A stretch of 64,000 bases of DNA from Mesodorylaimus sp. YZB2_4 (GCA_030248295.1 JASANH010000367.1:85982-149981), one strand, 5' to 3'. Shown: positions 34,392-46,791, counted from the first letter of the stretch. Translations and numbers: made by a program. Notes: generated from the sequence alone by a model not told the origin.

Positions 34392-34659
34392 TACCTTCTT
34401 CGTTTTTGAATTTTCCTCCCGCATTTTTACGTCGCCCCTCTTGCGCGCTCGAGTTCACTTTGAGACGAACCAGTTCACTTGAACTGATTCGCCTGTTATA
34501 CAGCAGCTTCCCCCACTTCGTCGTTGTGAAATACGAGGGCGTGTTGACCAGTTGTTGTTGTTGCGAATTCTCATACTATCCATGCACGCACTCAATCTTC
34601 TTCAGGGCCGAACGAGGTATCTCCACAAGCAAACTCTGAAAACGATTGACCAACTTCAT
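34392..34659 (-). pseudogene. Small protein gene with TATA promoter and one stop
   Basis: The ATG at 34659 lies about 47 bp downstream of a TATAAAA box. The frame encodes MKLVNRFQSLLVEIPRSAL, meets TAG at 34576-34578, then stays open in the same frame to 34392 (Gln-rich then basic). No domain is recognised. The promoter resembles that of the polymerase fragment at 39569-40447. Confidence 0.4.
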
Positions 34660-34705
34660 GGCTGTAGGTCAGATACTGCGACTGAGGATCCTGATCTTAC
34701 CGCCC

Positions 34706-34785
34706 ATTTTATACTCTATTCAAGCTGGTAGCAAAAAGCCATGATCGATTTCGGTGTACGTACTCGATTCTGATTGGTAGGGGTG
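34706..34785 (-). promoter_or_regulatory. TATA box plus inverted-CCAAT block
   Basis: On the minus strand, CCAATCAGAATCGAGTACG (part of 34752-34785) precedes TATAAAA (34706-34712). The same upstream block occurs at 40619-40657 ahead of another minus-strand gene with a TATA box, and again at about 34850-34875. This is a shared core promoter. Confidence 0.6.
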
Positions 34786-34879
34786 GACTGATTGGAGGCT
34801 TTGGGTGTACTTGTGCGTACTTTTTAGCATAAATTTTGGGATTTAACATGCTTGATTCTGATTGGCTGGGGTGTAATTC

Positions 34880-37800
34880 GTGTGCTCACAAAGTTAAGTG
34901 TGGCTGCAGTCACCTTGTTTGGTGAGGGGTGTACAGGCTCATGCTCACAGCCTACGTCGAGTATGCGACCTTCCCGCCTTTAAAAATTTAAATTTGAATA
35001 TTTGCAACAAGAAAAAACCAATTTCCTGATATCCAATCACTGCGACCCCGCACCTATTCGACTTATATATTACAAAAAAAAAGTTTTTTCTTACGAACAC
35101 TGAGTCAACAACCTTTAAAGGAAATGGGTAGGCCTCGTTGAACGAGTTTTGGGCCCGCCAAATGTTGATAAGTTGGTGCCCTGCCCATTGTTTTCACGGC
35201 TAAACCCTATTGTCTAGCCCACACCTGCGCCCAAAATCAATAAGACGCAGCGGGCGTAATCTGTTGCCTGACTCATGAATTCTACTCGTCTTTGTTTACC
35301 TCCATCGTAAATCTTGTAGTCCACTTTATCATGTACACAAAACGGTTAGAGCGATACTGTAAGCACAAATTAGCTCAAGAACTGAAAAGCATAAAATTCA
35401 TGAAATCTGTAGTTTTATAAAATGCTGCCGCATGCGATCTAGACGGCCAAAATCGAGAGAAATTGCAAAAACATGCGCTTGTGAAGAGACTGAAGATACA
35501 TGTTTCTGAATTGACTGCCCTGATCACCACTTGCACAGCAACGACATTTTACTCTGTCATCTGCATCTTGTATCTGCATGAACGAAAAAAGGGGTTTCCT
35601 TGAGACAGAGGGCATGCAATACTGCAAAGGTAAACTTACGATTAGTAAAAGCATGGCAACATGCGAAGCCTATTGTGCTGCCAGGGACGGTTTGGGGGCT
35701 TCCTCATAATAAAATTAGGGTTTTATTTCTGTTTTGCTGATGTCTGCAATTTTCTGGCCCAAGCGAGACTTCATTTTTCAATTCCGAGCAACCAAATTTT
35801 GGCAAGAAAAAATTTTAATAGATGCAAACTTTTACCACCTCATAGAGTAGAACTCTTGCTCTTTATCTTTGAGGACGGGCGCCTAGAACGGCTGCACCAC
35901 TGCGCCCTGCGCTGCAAATGCAAGAAGACGGATTCCAGTTGAGTGACAAGTTATCTGTCTCACTACGCAGTATGTGGCATATAGACATCATCGTGCACCA
36001 TGCAAATCATCTGTGCGCCGCTCGTCAATTCCATTTTGCCTTCCTCGAGGAGAAAACCAATAGATTCTAGGCGAGTGAGCGCAGAACTGATTGCCAAATG
36101 ACACCCGCAGAACTAGCGAACACGGATTAGATTATGAGAAAACCCCTGTAAAGACTCAATATTTGGTGCTGCTAAGGCGTGATTCTCGCCAAGCATGGTA
36201 AGGGAGAGGAAATGATACTGCAAAAGGTGCTGAATGTAGACACTGACCACTGTCCACTCGGATTTTGGTTTTACGCGCACAGTCATTCTTTCTTGCCTGA
36301 ACAGTTTGGCACGACTTTAAATGACTTTTGACCATCAGGCTGCCATACACCACACAGCTATGGTCAAAAATTTTAAAGGGCCGTATGAATTTATCTGCAT
36401 TTCATGCAAAAGAAATGGTGCATTACGATTCATTCACTTTTTCATTTATGAGAAAACCCCTCTTGGAGGGGGGAGGAAGAAAAGACCAAGGAGGCGCGAC
36501 GATGGGAAAAGCCACAAAATCATTTGTCACGTGATGATGCGCGAGAAAGAAAGAAAAATGCAAAACTAATGGATGAAGTGGGAGTTGAACTTGCACACAG
36601 CTGAACTAATCAGCGCCAATCCAAGCGATTTTTCCCCTCGGCCACGTCTGCCACTGACAACTATGGTGCGATAGATAAACTCACGATCAGACGGACATCG
36701 CGGCGTTTTGCTCTCCAGGTTTACTGGGTCGTCACCAGCTTCTCGTATCGTGGTGCAAACACTGACATATTGACATTTTATGCTGTTTTAGATGAGCTCC
36801 TTGTCATGGCTGTGCCACGTCTTGTGTCATGTTCGCTTCGCGCTAACGGAAAGACGCGTAATCGATTGGTTCAGAGAAAGACAAACAAACAGCCACGCAA
36901 GCCACCCAGCACTGGACGGCTCGTGAACGACAACGGCAACAGTAGCTCCCACCTAGTCTCTATCAGATCATTGTTTGAATATCACGCTCTTTGCGATAAG
37001 AAACACCTGCCTGAAAATATTTGGCTCCAGAAATTGCCGAAAATCGAGGCCTACCCATTTCCTAATGGCGCAAATCACTCACAAAAAACTACTTTTTTTC
37101 TTGTATCGAGTACGAGTCGATGATACGTGTGCGCACCTTCACAACAATGCCATTCCCAGCAAACACTTGATTCCGGGTTTTTACCGTTATCACCCCGTTC
37201 TCCGGCACTGAAGGCCGCACACGCCTTCCGAAAATAGGAGGAGGCTTTTGCCGCAACTATCGATGGCGGCTACTGTTTCGGGCGAGAAACTCGCCTTTGG
37301 TGATGCTATGGCCGGTGAGGTGGTGACAGGCGGCTCTCCTTTCTCTGAAATAAAAGGGAAAAGTCACCGGAATCAATGACCAATTTTCAAGCTCTCCCAA
37401 ATTAACAAAAAAGTAACCCCTTAAATTCAAAACGTGGGTCCTTCACCTACCCAATACGAGCCTACCTAGATCAGTCTTCCTATACGTCCACCTTGCAGGA
37501 AAGCTTTAACACAGGACCAGCAACAAAGAGGACCTAACCACACAAAATTATACAAAGTACTACATATTTTCCATATCTGCATAATCGCGTTCCTTCTCGT
37601 CATCAGCTCACTTCTTCGGCGGAAGCCGCCGTGGTTCAGCCAACTGAAGCATATGCAGGAATGCAGCTTGAGTACTTCCTCATTTGATCCACTTGAGAAC
37701 AAAACAAATAAATATACAGAAAGAGAACTAGATAAGACCATCCCATCAACGACAGGTTCGTTCACCCGCACCAAACATTCTTCCACGTCAAATTTTCTCC

Positions 37801-38230
37801 ATCGTAAAAAAAAATAAGAGAATTATTGACCGTCGCCTGTCGCTGCTGAAAGCAACACTGGTCTGTTTTGGGGCCGACTTAGTCCGGTGTGGCGCTTGCT
37901 GGAGGTTACCAACAGCACTGATTGCCGGATGTCCTTCTCGTTACCTTTGTAAATCAACAGGGCTGGCTTGGGTACTCGCGGCCTCTGCACCTGAGACACA
38001 ATCGCTCTCGTTTTAGCCAATTGTGCAAAAATAATTCGAGAAATTAGGATGAATCCAAAAACAAGCAAAATTTACAGACGGAAAAAAAAAAACAAAGCAC
38101 ATCACAACGAGTTAAGTTTCGTGAAAAAATCCATGATAATGATGCAAACTCAAAGGCTCCTAGTATGGTAACTGCACGTATTTCACATCTTTATTTATCA
38201 TGGCCGGGCTTCTTGGATGGATGGGCGGGG
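34880..38230. other. Long stretch without a supported gene
   Basis: Open frames up to 117 codons (36770-37123) and 106 codons (37466-37786, minus) show no domain. One TACTGTA heptamer lies at 35355. A degenerate tRNA-like T-arm is seen near 36580. Confidence 0.35.
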
Positions 38231-38232
38231 CG

Positions 38233-38598
38233 TCAATGGGAATAAGCTTCCAACTCGGTAAGTGCTTTGACGCTTGGCCACTTATCCGATGACCGTTGGG
38301 TTTGGGCGCGTTGACGAAGACTTGCTGGAAGGCGCGGAAGACTTTGCTTGGACTCTGCCACGCTTTTCTTTTCTTTGGCTCCCACTTTACACGGCGGGAT
38401 AAGCGAACAACCTCTGATCCACCTTGCGAGCACTTTGACGACAACCTGAGCAGCTTTGACTTTCCTGGGAGGCAAGTGATGAGTCAATAGCAGAGGCATA
38501 TTCGACTGGACGAACAATTTTCTAAAACCAACCTTCCTACAGTACTTGACTGCAAAATTCCGATAAGGCAAAAAAATTGAGATTGCATACACGTTCAT
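38233..38598 (-). CDS. Hypothetical basic protein
   Basis: The ATG at 38598 opens a 121-codon frame (MNVYAISIFLPYRNFAVKYC) with a basic centre. A second frame from 38444 to 38160 is equally protein-like, so a splice or frameshift may join them. The upstream region has an inverted CCAAT (ATTGG at 38695) and GTGTAC motifs like those ahead of 40447. Function is unknown. Confidence 0.35.
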   Translation of the reverse strand: MNVYAISIFLPYRNFAVKYCRKVGFRKLFVQSNMPLLLTHHLPPRKVKAAQVVVKVLARWIRGCSLIPPCKVGAKEKKSVAESKQSLPRLPASLRQRAQTQRSSDKWPSVKALTELEAYSH

Positions 38599-39568
38599 CG
38601 GTATATTTTTCAAAGTGTGTATAAGCTTTGGGTGTCTCTGTATGACTTACCTGCACGATTAGGGTGTACTCCCCTTAGACTGATAGACAGTTCTGATTGG
38701 TTGCCTGATATCAGACTGCGGATAAGGCTTGGGTATACTTGCGTGGTTGCTGACTCACCATTGGACAACACGCCTCGCCAGGATGCTGTAGCTGACCACG
38801 TAACCATGTAATTGTTGCTAGTGCTGATCGTAGGCTTATTGTAAGGCTCATCTCCAGTGACCCGCTATCGACCTTCGTCGCCTCTGTGGACTGCATTCGG
38901 GCAGCAAAATTGTTAAAGTAAGCCCTGCCAGTCTACCCAACTTTCCTTCATCGACCCAGAGAACACAGTGGGTAACCCGGTCAGGGTTAGCAGGCCAGCT
39001 AACGGCTTAAATATTAGGCTGACCTGGAGCCGCAGGGTTTGGTGCCACCCAGCCAACCCCGACCAACCACGCGTTCTCCCGTATCGCTATTCGCCATATA
39101 TGATTCATCTCTTGTATTTCTCGCTCCGCTTTGGTTCAGGAGCATTGCCAATAGGCTCCTCGCTAGGACGCATCTCAGGTGGCTCTCTACCTCTGTAGCT
39201 ACGCCAACCATCGTCCTAACAACACTCTTCCACGAGCTCTAGCCTCGTTTCAAGAATTAGCTCAATTAGCCGTTTTCGAAACTTCCGACGCTCTCTCTAC
39301 ACAACCCCAACCTAAGAGAAAACCTCTTACAACCAACACCCCCAAAAAGCCCAAAGCAGAGGTAAATCAGGTACCTTCGTTCCTGCCAGCTCGCCAAAAC
39401 ACAACAATACCGCCCAACAAAACAAACAAAGCCCACACAAAAACACACGCGCACTTATAAGGGCGAGGCACATCCGCAAGGCGGCCTCGGACATAACCAC
39501 GATAAGATAACAACGGAAATACAGACAGTAAAGGAGCCCTTATCTTACAAATATGACTATTTACACTA

Positions 39569-40447
39569 TCACACACCCACCTTTTCCATGGCTAATTTCA
39601 ACGTTTCCAAATTGTGCACGAAAATATTGCGATCAAATAATTCATTCATTTTTTTCTGGGCGGTAAACACTTTGAATTCTCCTTCTTCATCGTTCAACAA
39701 CAAATACGTATAGCCCAATTTGAAATTTAAGGCGCAGGTGACTTTGGGATAATTAAATCGAAGAGCATCACCCAAACGGAAGTCCATGACATCAGAGCCA
39801 GCCACACGAAAAATATATTTCTGAAGAATTTCGGATTTATTGTCAAAATGGGTGCAGACATCACCCCAAATGTCTCTTAATTTCGGGCATGTCGTCTGGC
39901 AAATACGGCAGCAGCGGCAAATAATCCTAAACTGGATGAGCATCAGCTGGCATGGCGAGCGAGTCGGGTTGAAAATTAGGGGCATCATCCGGCTGCAGAT
40001 TGGGCAAGAACGGACCACCACTGGGACATTTGAAACGGATTTGGCATTTGCCGTCCAATGATCATTTTCCCAGAATCCAAATTCGGTGAACTGCTGGCGA
40101 CACTTCTTGCACTTGAAATTTTAATTTTTGTGCTTCCGATTGTAGTGGCTTTTCAAATAATCCAAATTATGGGCACCTTGGAAATCACAACATGGGCAGT
40201 CGTAGCAACATTCCACTGGCTTGTGTGTGTTTATATGACGATCCAACGTATCCGATCTCATGGACTTGCCACAAGTTGGACAGTTGACGTTGGCATGACG
40301 GTCGGTAGATGCACCAGCGGTTTTCTGACGTTTGTTGCTGGAAGACGTGCCAGAGGTACCAGGCGGATGAGTTTTAAAATGCTCGGCCGAATAGCGACCA
40401 CCCATGAATCTCAATTCATCATTACCAATGGGCTTGGACAGCGACAT
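39569..40447 (-). pseudogene. Polinton polymerase B N-terminal fragment with zinc fingers, one stop
   Basis: The frame starts at ATG 40447 and encodes C2H2/C2C2 zinc-finger-like motifs (CPTCGKSMRSDTLDRHINTH, then CPCC with SHYNRKH). It meets TAA at 40121-40123 and continues in the same frame through further cysteine pairs (KCKKC, CPICSRM). The last 100 codons (DIWGDVCTHF, LNFKLGYTYLLLNDEEGEF) match the N-terminal domain of Polinton protein-primed polymerases. It breaks off at about 39575 near a donor-like GTGGGT. This half is missing from the polymerase at 11124-12598. A TATAAAAA box lies about 105 bp upstream. Confidence 0.6.
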
Positions 40448-40550
40448 TTTCTGAAATGATGGAAATCCAATACGGCAGAGCGATTATGAGGAGACGACTT
40501 TTCACCAGTTTGACTGGGGAGAACACTGACCAGTCAGCCGAAATGGGCCG

Positions 40551-40657
40551 TTTTTATAGATTTCTTGAAAGGGGTGATCTCGTTGGGGTGCACTGATTAG
40601 GTGCCCTAGATGACTCATGGGTGTACGTTCTCGATTCTGATTGGCTGAGGTGTACTT
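40551..40657 (-). promoter_or_regulatory. TATA box plus inverted-CCAAT block of polymerase fragment
   Basis: TATAAAAA (40551-40558, minus) lies downstream of a block reading GTACACC..AGCCAATCAGAATCG on the minus strand (40619-40657). The block is shared with 34752-34785. Confidence 0.6.
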
Positions 40658-40659
40658 TT

Positions 40660-42379
40660 TTTTGTTTGTAACTTTTTACCTTTTTTAGAGCAAAATATAT
40701 GGATGTTAGTTAGGCCTGCGAAAAAAACCCTATTTCTGGCTGGAACACGTACAACAAAACAGCAAAGCAGGCATGAAAGCGAGCGAAAAGATGATGCTAT
40801 CAAATTTTTCAAGCACTCGTTCAACTTGGTTCACCTCCACTCCCTTCTCTGAGCACACCAGTTATCATCATTGAGCGGATACATCGTGGGTTACAGCCGA
40901 AGAGTTGACTGCAAAAGACAGTGTAATTCACTGCTTCCCACGATCACATGCACCTGGGATGTTAGCTCAGATCCGTTCATGTCGGATCCCCTTGTATCAC
41001 GAAAACCCAAATAATAGTTGTATATTAGCGGCATACCAGACACCAAAAAACAATTGGATGACAAACGAAACAAAACAGCAGGGCAAAAGACAAGATTAAA
41101 CTTTTAACGAGCGGCACAGGTATCATTAATGAACAGGCGCGTAAAGTCCGTCCACTTGCACTTGAAAAGCTCCTTCCCATGTGATCTGTGAGCAACCAAA
41201 AACAGCACATCATACCAACTCCGAATAGTACTAACAAAACGAGCCAAACTGAGAGGATCATTTTTCCGTTTACAGTTATAGATGAGAAAACGTGCCCGCA
41301 AAAGTATTATATTCAATGGCAATGACAAGTCAGTCGAGCCCAGGATGGCAACATCTCTCGATAAAACAAATTCGACTACACAATACTGCAAACGATTTTC
41401 AAAAGACCCCTAAAATGACCGAACATGCACACACTCAAAAAAGTGATGCTCAATTGTGTCCGTAGATTCCTCACATCACTGACAGATGTCCGTAGTACAG
41501 ATTTTCCGAAGAAGAAGGTATCGACAGGTAGGAACCAATCTGTGCAGCAACCTCCATCGAAAGCTTATCATTTGAGGAGGTTGCCGAAGGCGCAACAGAA
41601 GACGAAAAGAAGGAAGGATGTCTGGGATCGCTAGCTCTTTCCTCCAAGTTGTCTGAGCCGTAGGGAATTGAGAGCTCAGTTCCACCAGAAAAGAATAGAG
41701 GTTTTTTGAATTTGTGCAGCTTTAAACTAAATATGGATTGGACTTGACTTAGTCACTTTGATTACCTGCTTTCTTATCAAGTTTCTAATTTACAGTGAAG
41801 ATTTCTTCGGACAGCTGAAGTCTATGTGACGTTGAGAAGCAAGGGTTCTTACGATTGGTGGTTCAGCAACAGACCAATTCACATTCTTCAACGATTCAAA
41901 AAGGTACAGACTTCTCAGAGTAACAAATTTTGATAGCGAAAGCTGGGTAACAATCCAGTTGACTCCGCCTCGGTTGGGTCAAATTTCAGATCCAATGCAG
42001 AAGCTGGACGCTAAATCTCAACAGCACACGGGTCTTTGCCAGGCATCCACGAATGTACCTTAAAATTTTTTAACACGTCAGCAAATCTATGTAATTCTAT
42101 TTATGAGAGATTAAACTAACGATAAGACTCCGAAATACGCTCTTTCTGCTTATCAGGGAGCATCGCCCGTCAAGTCGAACTTGACAAAACCGAAATTGCA
42201 GTTTGTTCGCCGGTGCAAACTAAAGCGCTGTGGAAAATATTAGAGACGGCTGGCCAACCAATTAGCAGCGCCTGAAGTACGCCGGATATTCGAACTTTTA
42301 AGTAGTAAAGAACCCAACCATCTACTGAAGCTTATTTTGGTGTCTCCTCACCAGGTGCAGTTGTGTACCACAGCCTAAT
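40660..42379. other. Intergenic, no supported gene
   Basis: Open frames of 60-95 codons overlap on both strands without domain or splice support. Confidence 0.35.
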
Positions 42380-42688
42380 TTGTTGTCACGTCTTTGCAAA
42401 GCCACCACATGCAAAGATTTTAAATCTTCTCAGGTTGCAGAACTTGGAGACGAATTACGGGCGTCTGGTCTGCCTGTCTCTGGGACAAAGTGTGATCTTA
42501 AACGTCGCTTGCGTGGCCTAGGAAAGTGGGGTCAGAAAACCAGCCGTCAACACGAAGATGAAAGTTCGGACGAGGACTGGGACGAAAGAGATCGTCATCA
42601 CGGATTGGACTTTCACCATCGAACCTCAAACCAAAACTTCTCGATTCACGACAATTTGCAAAGCGAAAAGTACGTGCCCTTGGTCTAA
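42380..42688 (+). CDS. SAP-domain protein exon
   Basis: The frame of 102 codons contains SSQVAELGDELRASGLPVSG then TKCDLKRRL. This fits the SAP motif (two helices with L..L...GL...G.K..L..RL) that binds AT-rich DNA. A CAG within the exon (before AACTTGGAG) could be an acceptor. An acidic tail follows, and the frame ends in a second overlapping frame at 42558-42809. SAP domains occur in both cellular chromatin proteins and large DNA viruses. The remainder of the gene was not found. Confidence 0.5.
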   Translation: MLSRLCKATTCKDFKSSQVAELGDELRASGLPVSGTKCDLKRRLRGLGKWGQKTSRQHEDESSDEDWDERDRHHGLDFHHRTSNQNFSIHDNLQSEKYVPLV

Positions 42689-42689
42689 G

Positions 42690-43927
42690 AAATTCTACGG
42701 ATTGCTAACCATGTGTACCCTCAGAAGTAACCCTTACCCAGAAGAGACTCCTTATATTAACAATGAAAATACAAACTTCTATAATTTTAGGAAAGAGGAG
42801 CTTGTTTGAAATTGAAACCGAAGATGCTCTGTGCTTGAATTATCTTAATACCGATACAGAACTTGAATTATCTTAATACCGATCCTGAAAATCTGTAGTA
42901 CTGAAGCTTCGCATTGAGATCAACTGATTTGGGCATACTGTTTTGCGTTTCCATTATCATGTGTAAAATAACAAGTTACTCTACGTGCGGTACTTGAAAT
43001 TTTTCTTTCCAAAATTTGAAAACAAAGATTTTGCAATGAAATTTTAAGGGACGACGAACTTTGTTTTACAAATTGACTGATTTGTCTTGCTATCATTTAT
43101 TGCAGTAGGGCTAGCTTGTATGTATGTCTTTTGACACACTCATTGTCAGTGCACAGCTTGTGATTAGTCGAAAGTAAAGTATCAGTATCAGAATCAACCA
43201 GTATTGTAGGTCTTTTGATTATGCAAGAATGTAGGCTGCGAACCCTTGCAGCTTGTGCTTGTGCTTTTAAAAAGTAGATCATTTTAGGGAAGGGGTCGTG
43301 CCAACTTACGACATTGCCCCATGTATTGACGGCCCCTCTTTTAAGTCAGTGATTGTACTACACGACGTCGCGCTTTTTGTGGCTGTGTGGCGCAGGGCTT
43401 TCGGGCCGCCATTTTAGAACCGCGCAATAAATTCCGATAATTTTTTTGTACCAGAATGTCCTTGGTAAGGTGGAGAATGCAGTCGATGTATGACTTGCCC
43501 TCACCCAGCCTTGCCTCTTCGCTATGGATACATACCATGTACATTGAATAACACATGAACACACAAACTCTGCATTGAAAAAACCTTCACATTACACCTT
43601 CAAAATTACATTACATAATTACACGTATGGTACTTAGACCGTATGGTACTTTGGTCTAGACCCCCACATGTTGGTCGAAATTTGGAATTGGCATATGCAG
43701 CCATTATCACAGTCACGACTCAATCTTGCTAAACCTCTTTCTCATTTAGCATGACCCCCAGTGACACAACCACACCACTTCTTGGTGAACCGCTCCCGAC
43801 ATCGGAGCTCCAAGTGAGCCAGCATGCAAAAGAAAAAAATATCACACTTCTCATTGTGTATTAGATAATATCGATCACACTTGTACGTCCTAATCTAGTA
43901 GTGTCTCTGGCAATAGATGTCTAAGGG
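42690..43927. other. Intergenic, no supported gene
   Basis: A tandem GAATTATCTTAATACCGAT repeat occurs twice near 42835-42880. Nothing else is recognised. Confidence 0.35.
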
Positions 43928-44150
43928 TCATGTAACCCTTCCGGTACAGTCTTGAAACGTGCAGGGTGCCCTATGATTGGGGCAGTATTTATAATCCTCT
44001 TCTATAGTCCAGTCCTTGCAGCCAGCGTCCAAGCAGGGCGGGTTGTACTCGCGAAACAGGACTCGCCACCCAAAACCAAAATAGCTTTCGCTAAATGCGC
44101 ATTCCACTTCCCCGCCAAACTCCGTCGAATCGTGCTCAGACAAACTCTTT
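43928..44150 (-). CDS. Cys/His-rich zinc-binding protein, paralog 2
   Basis: On the minus strand the frame encodes SEHDSTEFGG, FGFGWRV, then PPCLDAGCKDW ... YKYCPNHRAPCTFQDC, ending at 43928. It is clearly homologous to 24876-25420, including the segment before the cysteines and the upstream noncoding DNA with its SINE. The second unit is truncated by a stop. The pair forms an inverted duplication about 19 kb apart. Function is unknown. Confidence 0.55.
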
Positions 44151-44229
44151 TTTAGAAGAAAGAGACATTTTTCGACGGAAATACAATTTTTTCTCGACAC
44201 AGGTGAATAAACAAGAGAATTCTAGACGA

Positions 44230-44640
44230 GTATTTTCAGTCATAAGCTAGGTGGTATGCCTGGTGCCCAGGTCCGAGTGGGCTCTCAGTTCGACCCAAAA
44301 ACAACTAAATGACCATAGGAAAATAATCTAGCATACGTAGAGGCTTTATTTGAAACTCTTCTCCTGAAGAAAAGTTACAGGAGGAGATTAGAGGAAGAAT
44401 TCTATTTGGCCATCCTGTGGGCTCTGGGCACAACCTCTCGAAGTGCATATAACCCTATAATAAAACTTGACCTTCCGATGAGTACATTTTTCAACACTTA
44501 AGTGAGTCGTGCCCACTCGCATCTGTGATCTATTGTACCTTGAGAAAAATATTCAGAGATACCAGGAGCAACTTTTTAGCATGGTATTAAAACTGGCATG
44601 ATCTACTGTAATTTGTCCACATTTTTTGATTTCGCTGTTC
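44230..44640 (+). mobile_element. tRNA-derived SINE family 2, copy 2
   Basis: CATAAGCTAGGTGGTATGCC (A-box region) and CTCAGTTCGACCC (B-box) begin a body matching 24430-24795 in reverse orientation. It has the same position relative to its neighbouring Cys/His-rich gene. Confidence 0.65.
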
Positions 44641-44925
44641 AGGCTTTTTCAAAAACAATTGTCAGCCTGGGAAGTATCCTGCTTATATCTCAAGGACCCT
44701 TCTATTTCCGAGCTGAAGTTTACATGACGTGACCTTAGCTGAGAAACCATTTCCACGTAGGAGCTGAAATCTTACTAGCCCTGAGTAGTTAGGGCAAGGC
44801 AATGAGACCCAAGGGCATGTGGTTAGTAGAGACCCGCCCTTAAGCACAGGGCTGCCCTGACGGTCCCTGAGGGATCCCTGATGAGCCACGTACTGATTCT
44901 TGGAGGGAGCCGACCCTGGCTCGCG

Positions 44926-45040
44926 CCATTCAGGACCGGGCCCTGATTTGGCCGCATTTGGGAAGCCGACCCTGACTTACCGCATTCAGGCTCCAATCCC
45001 CACTTGCCGCATTCAGGAACCGACCCCGATTTCGGAATCA
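44926..45040 (+). repeat. Minisatellite-like tandem repeat, about 30 bp unit
   Basis: About four imperfect copies of a unit with GCATTCAGG and CCGACCCTGA occur in a row. Confidence 0.6.
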
Positions 45041-45044
45041 TCAG

Positions 45045-46338
45045 TTCTCGCCCGACGGGTAACTTTCTTCTACATTCGATTCCGAAGTCGGACTGGCTGA
45101 GGAGAGAGACCGGAGGACTAGAGTTGATGGACTTAGGTGTAGAAAGCACTAGGCTACTACCGCCGCTGATTTCAGAACTATCCCCAGGGATCGTGTTCTG
45201 TCCTCTCCATAATCTAAGGCGTGCTAGCCCGGAGATACTCATTTTGGGAGTTCTGACTTTAGCTCTAGTTCATTATGTGGGTTTCAGGTTGACATACTGA
45301 CAGAAGTCTGGACAGTTCACTCAGCCTGGAGCATTGGCGTCTTCAGAATTGACAGCTGGATTGATGAGTGTTTGCAGCGCGACGGGTATCCACGGGACGA
45401 CCACTAATCGCAAGGTTTTCACACGGCACGCCAAACCCCATCTTTTTGTTAAACGCTTCCTGAAGGGCACAGAATTTGTAATTTGTTCTCGTATATATTC
45501 CCTGTGATGTTTTAAAACGTTTAAAGCTATTATATGAAATTCATTTGGATACAGATGCTATCAGTTAGTATCAGTTGGTAGTAGTGTGTGGAAAGATGGT
45601 CTTTTCGCCTCTGTACTTATGCCGGCCAAGGACCCTGACCAGTTCAACTGTCACCACCCCATCCGTATGAATACATGCTCGCGGGCGTGGTTATGTGGTA
45701 AAGCATGAACATTAGCATGAAACGGCAGCAGGCAAAAGCGAAGCATGTTAAAATTTTAAGACTCGATACCAGCCTGATTTTCACCACACTACCCGCAAGA
45801 ATGCGTGTTTATCAAGCCTACTTCCCGTCGTTAGTGTCTTATCAGAGTTGGAAGACGATACTTATGGTTGGCATATATGGGCTAGGTATTCTCAGGTATT
45901 ATCAATAGATTCAGTTTTATCTTCTCTTACTCGATGAGCTTTCGATCTTTTTCTCGCACAGATCGCAATGGCGCGCTGTAAGCTACTTAACCATTTTCCT
46001 ACTGCCTTATCAGAGCACGGAAAAGGCAATCCCCAGTAGGCAATCATAGTAATTTTTTAATTTTTATGCGACATAGTACACAGAAATTACAGCAAGAGCA
46101 ACGAGATCGATAGCGCATTTGAATCATGATGGAAAGTCTAAAACGAAACAAAAAAAAGATTGTAAGTCCTGGTCTCACAGCCCTGATGGATTCCCAGGAC
46201 GGGGTGAGAAGTATTGCATACGAGTGGACTTCTAATCGCGCCTGCTCATCCTCTTTTAGTATACATACTATCGAGGATTAGAATGCAGCCCAACACGCAC
46301 ACACGTACACAGTCTAAGCTAACCTCTTTCCTTACCTA
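45045..46338. other. Intergenic, no supported gene
   Basis: Only short open frames are seen, with no recognised domain. Confidence 0.35.
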
Positions 46339-46710
46339 TCACATCGTAAATTTCGCCCAGCTCCAACTTCCCGCACTAGGATCCTTAATTTTATATTTGA
46401 CGTATTCGAACGTTCCATTCACGGAATTGTCTGGCCCGCCCCGATAAACTGGTCTGGGCCGTCTGTTTCCGACGGTGGGTGGTGCGATTATTATCGAGTG
46501 CAGTTGAATCGGCGGAGCCATCACCGGGATTCTTTCAGCCAGAAAAGTGGACTTCGTCCATTGAGCTCCACTGATCACGTATGAAATTTTAAAAGTGACT
46601 TGACAGAGGTGATTGTTGACGGCTAGAGTTTGTGGGTAAAAGAAAGGCCTCGGGTCCGCGTTGTTGTTTGCTGGCGGAATAATCAATGAGCCGGCCCGCG
46701 GCAATGCCAT
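46339..46710 (-). CDS. Hypothetical protein, 123 residues
   Basis: A frame from ATG 46710 begins MALPRAGSLIIPPANN and contains many beta-type segments (QVTFKISYVISGAQW, IQLHSIIIAPP). It ends near a GTAAGG donor-like site at about 46340. The beta-rich pattern could fit a jelly-roll or envelope-type protein, but no family was recognised. It lies just outside the left end of the MULE element. Confidence 0.4.
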   Translation of the reverse strand: MALPRAGSLIIPPANNNADPRPFFYPQTLAVNNHLCQVTFKISYVISGAQWTKSTFLAERIPVMAPPIQLHSIIIAPPTVGNRRPRPVYRGGPDNSVNGTFEYVKYKIKDPSAGSWSWAKFTM

Positions 46711-46791
46711 TTTTGGAGTAGGAATTTGTAAAAAAGTAACAATGGAAACAGATAAAAATGATGACCGTTGTTAAAGCGTACACGAACGTAC

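Noticed and set aside
39266..39576. Minus-strand frames next to the polymerase fragment as its continuation
   Set aside because: The sequence is low complexity (C/A-rich on plus) and shows none of the polymerase motifs expected after the N-terminal domain.
44604..44610. TACTGTA in SINE copy 2 as a 5 bp insertion relative to copy 1
   Set aside because: The aligned stretch in copy 1 differs by a substitution at the same position and has no 5 bp gap.
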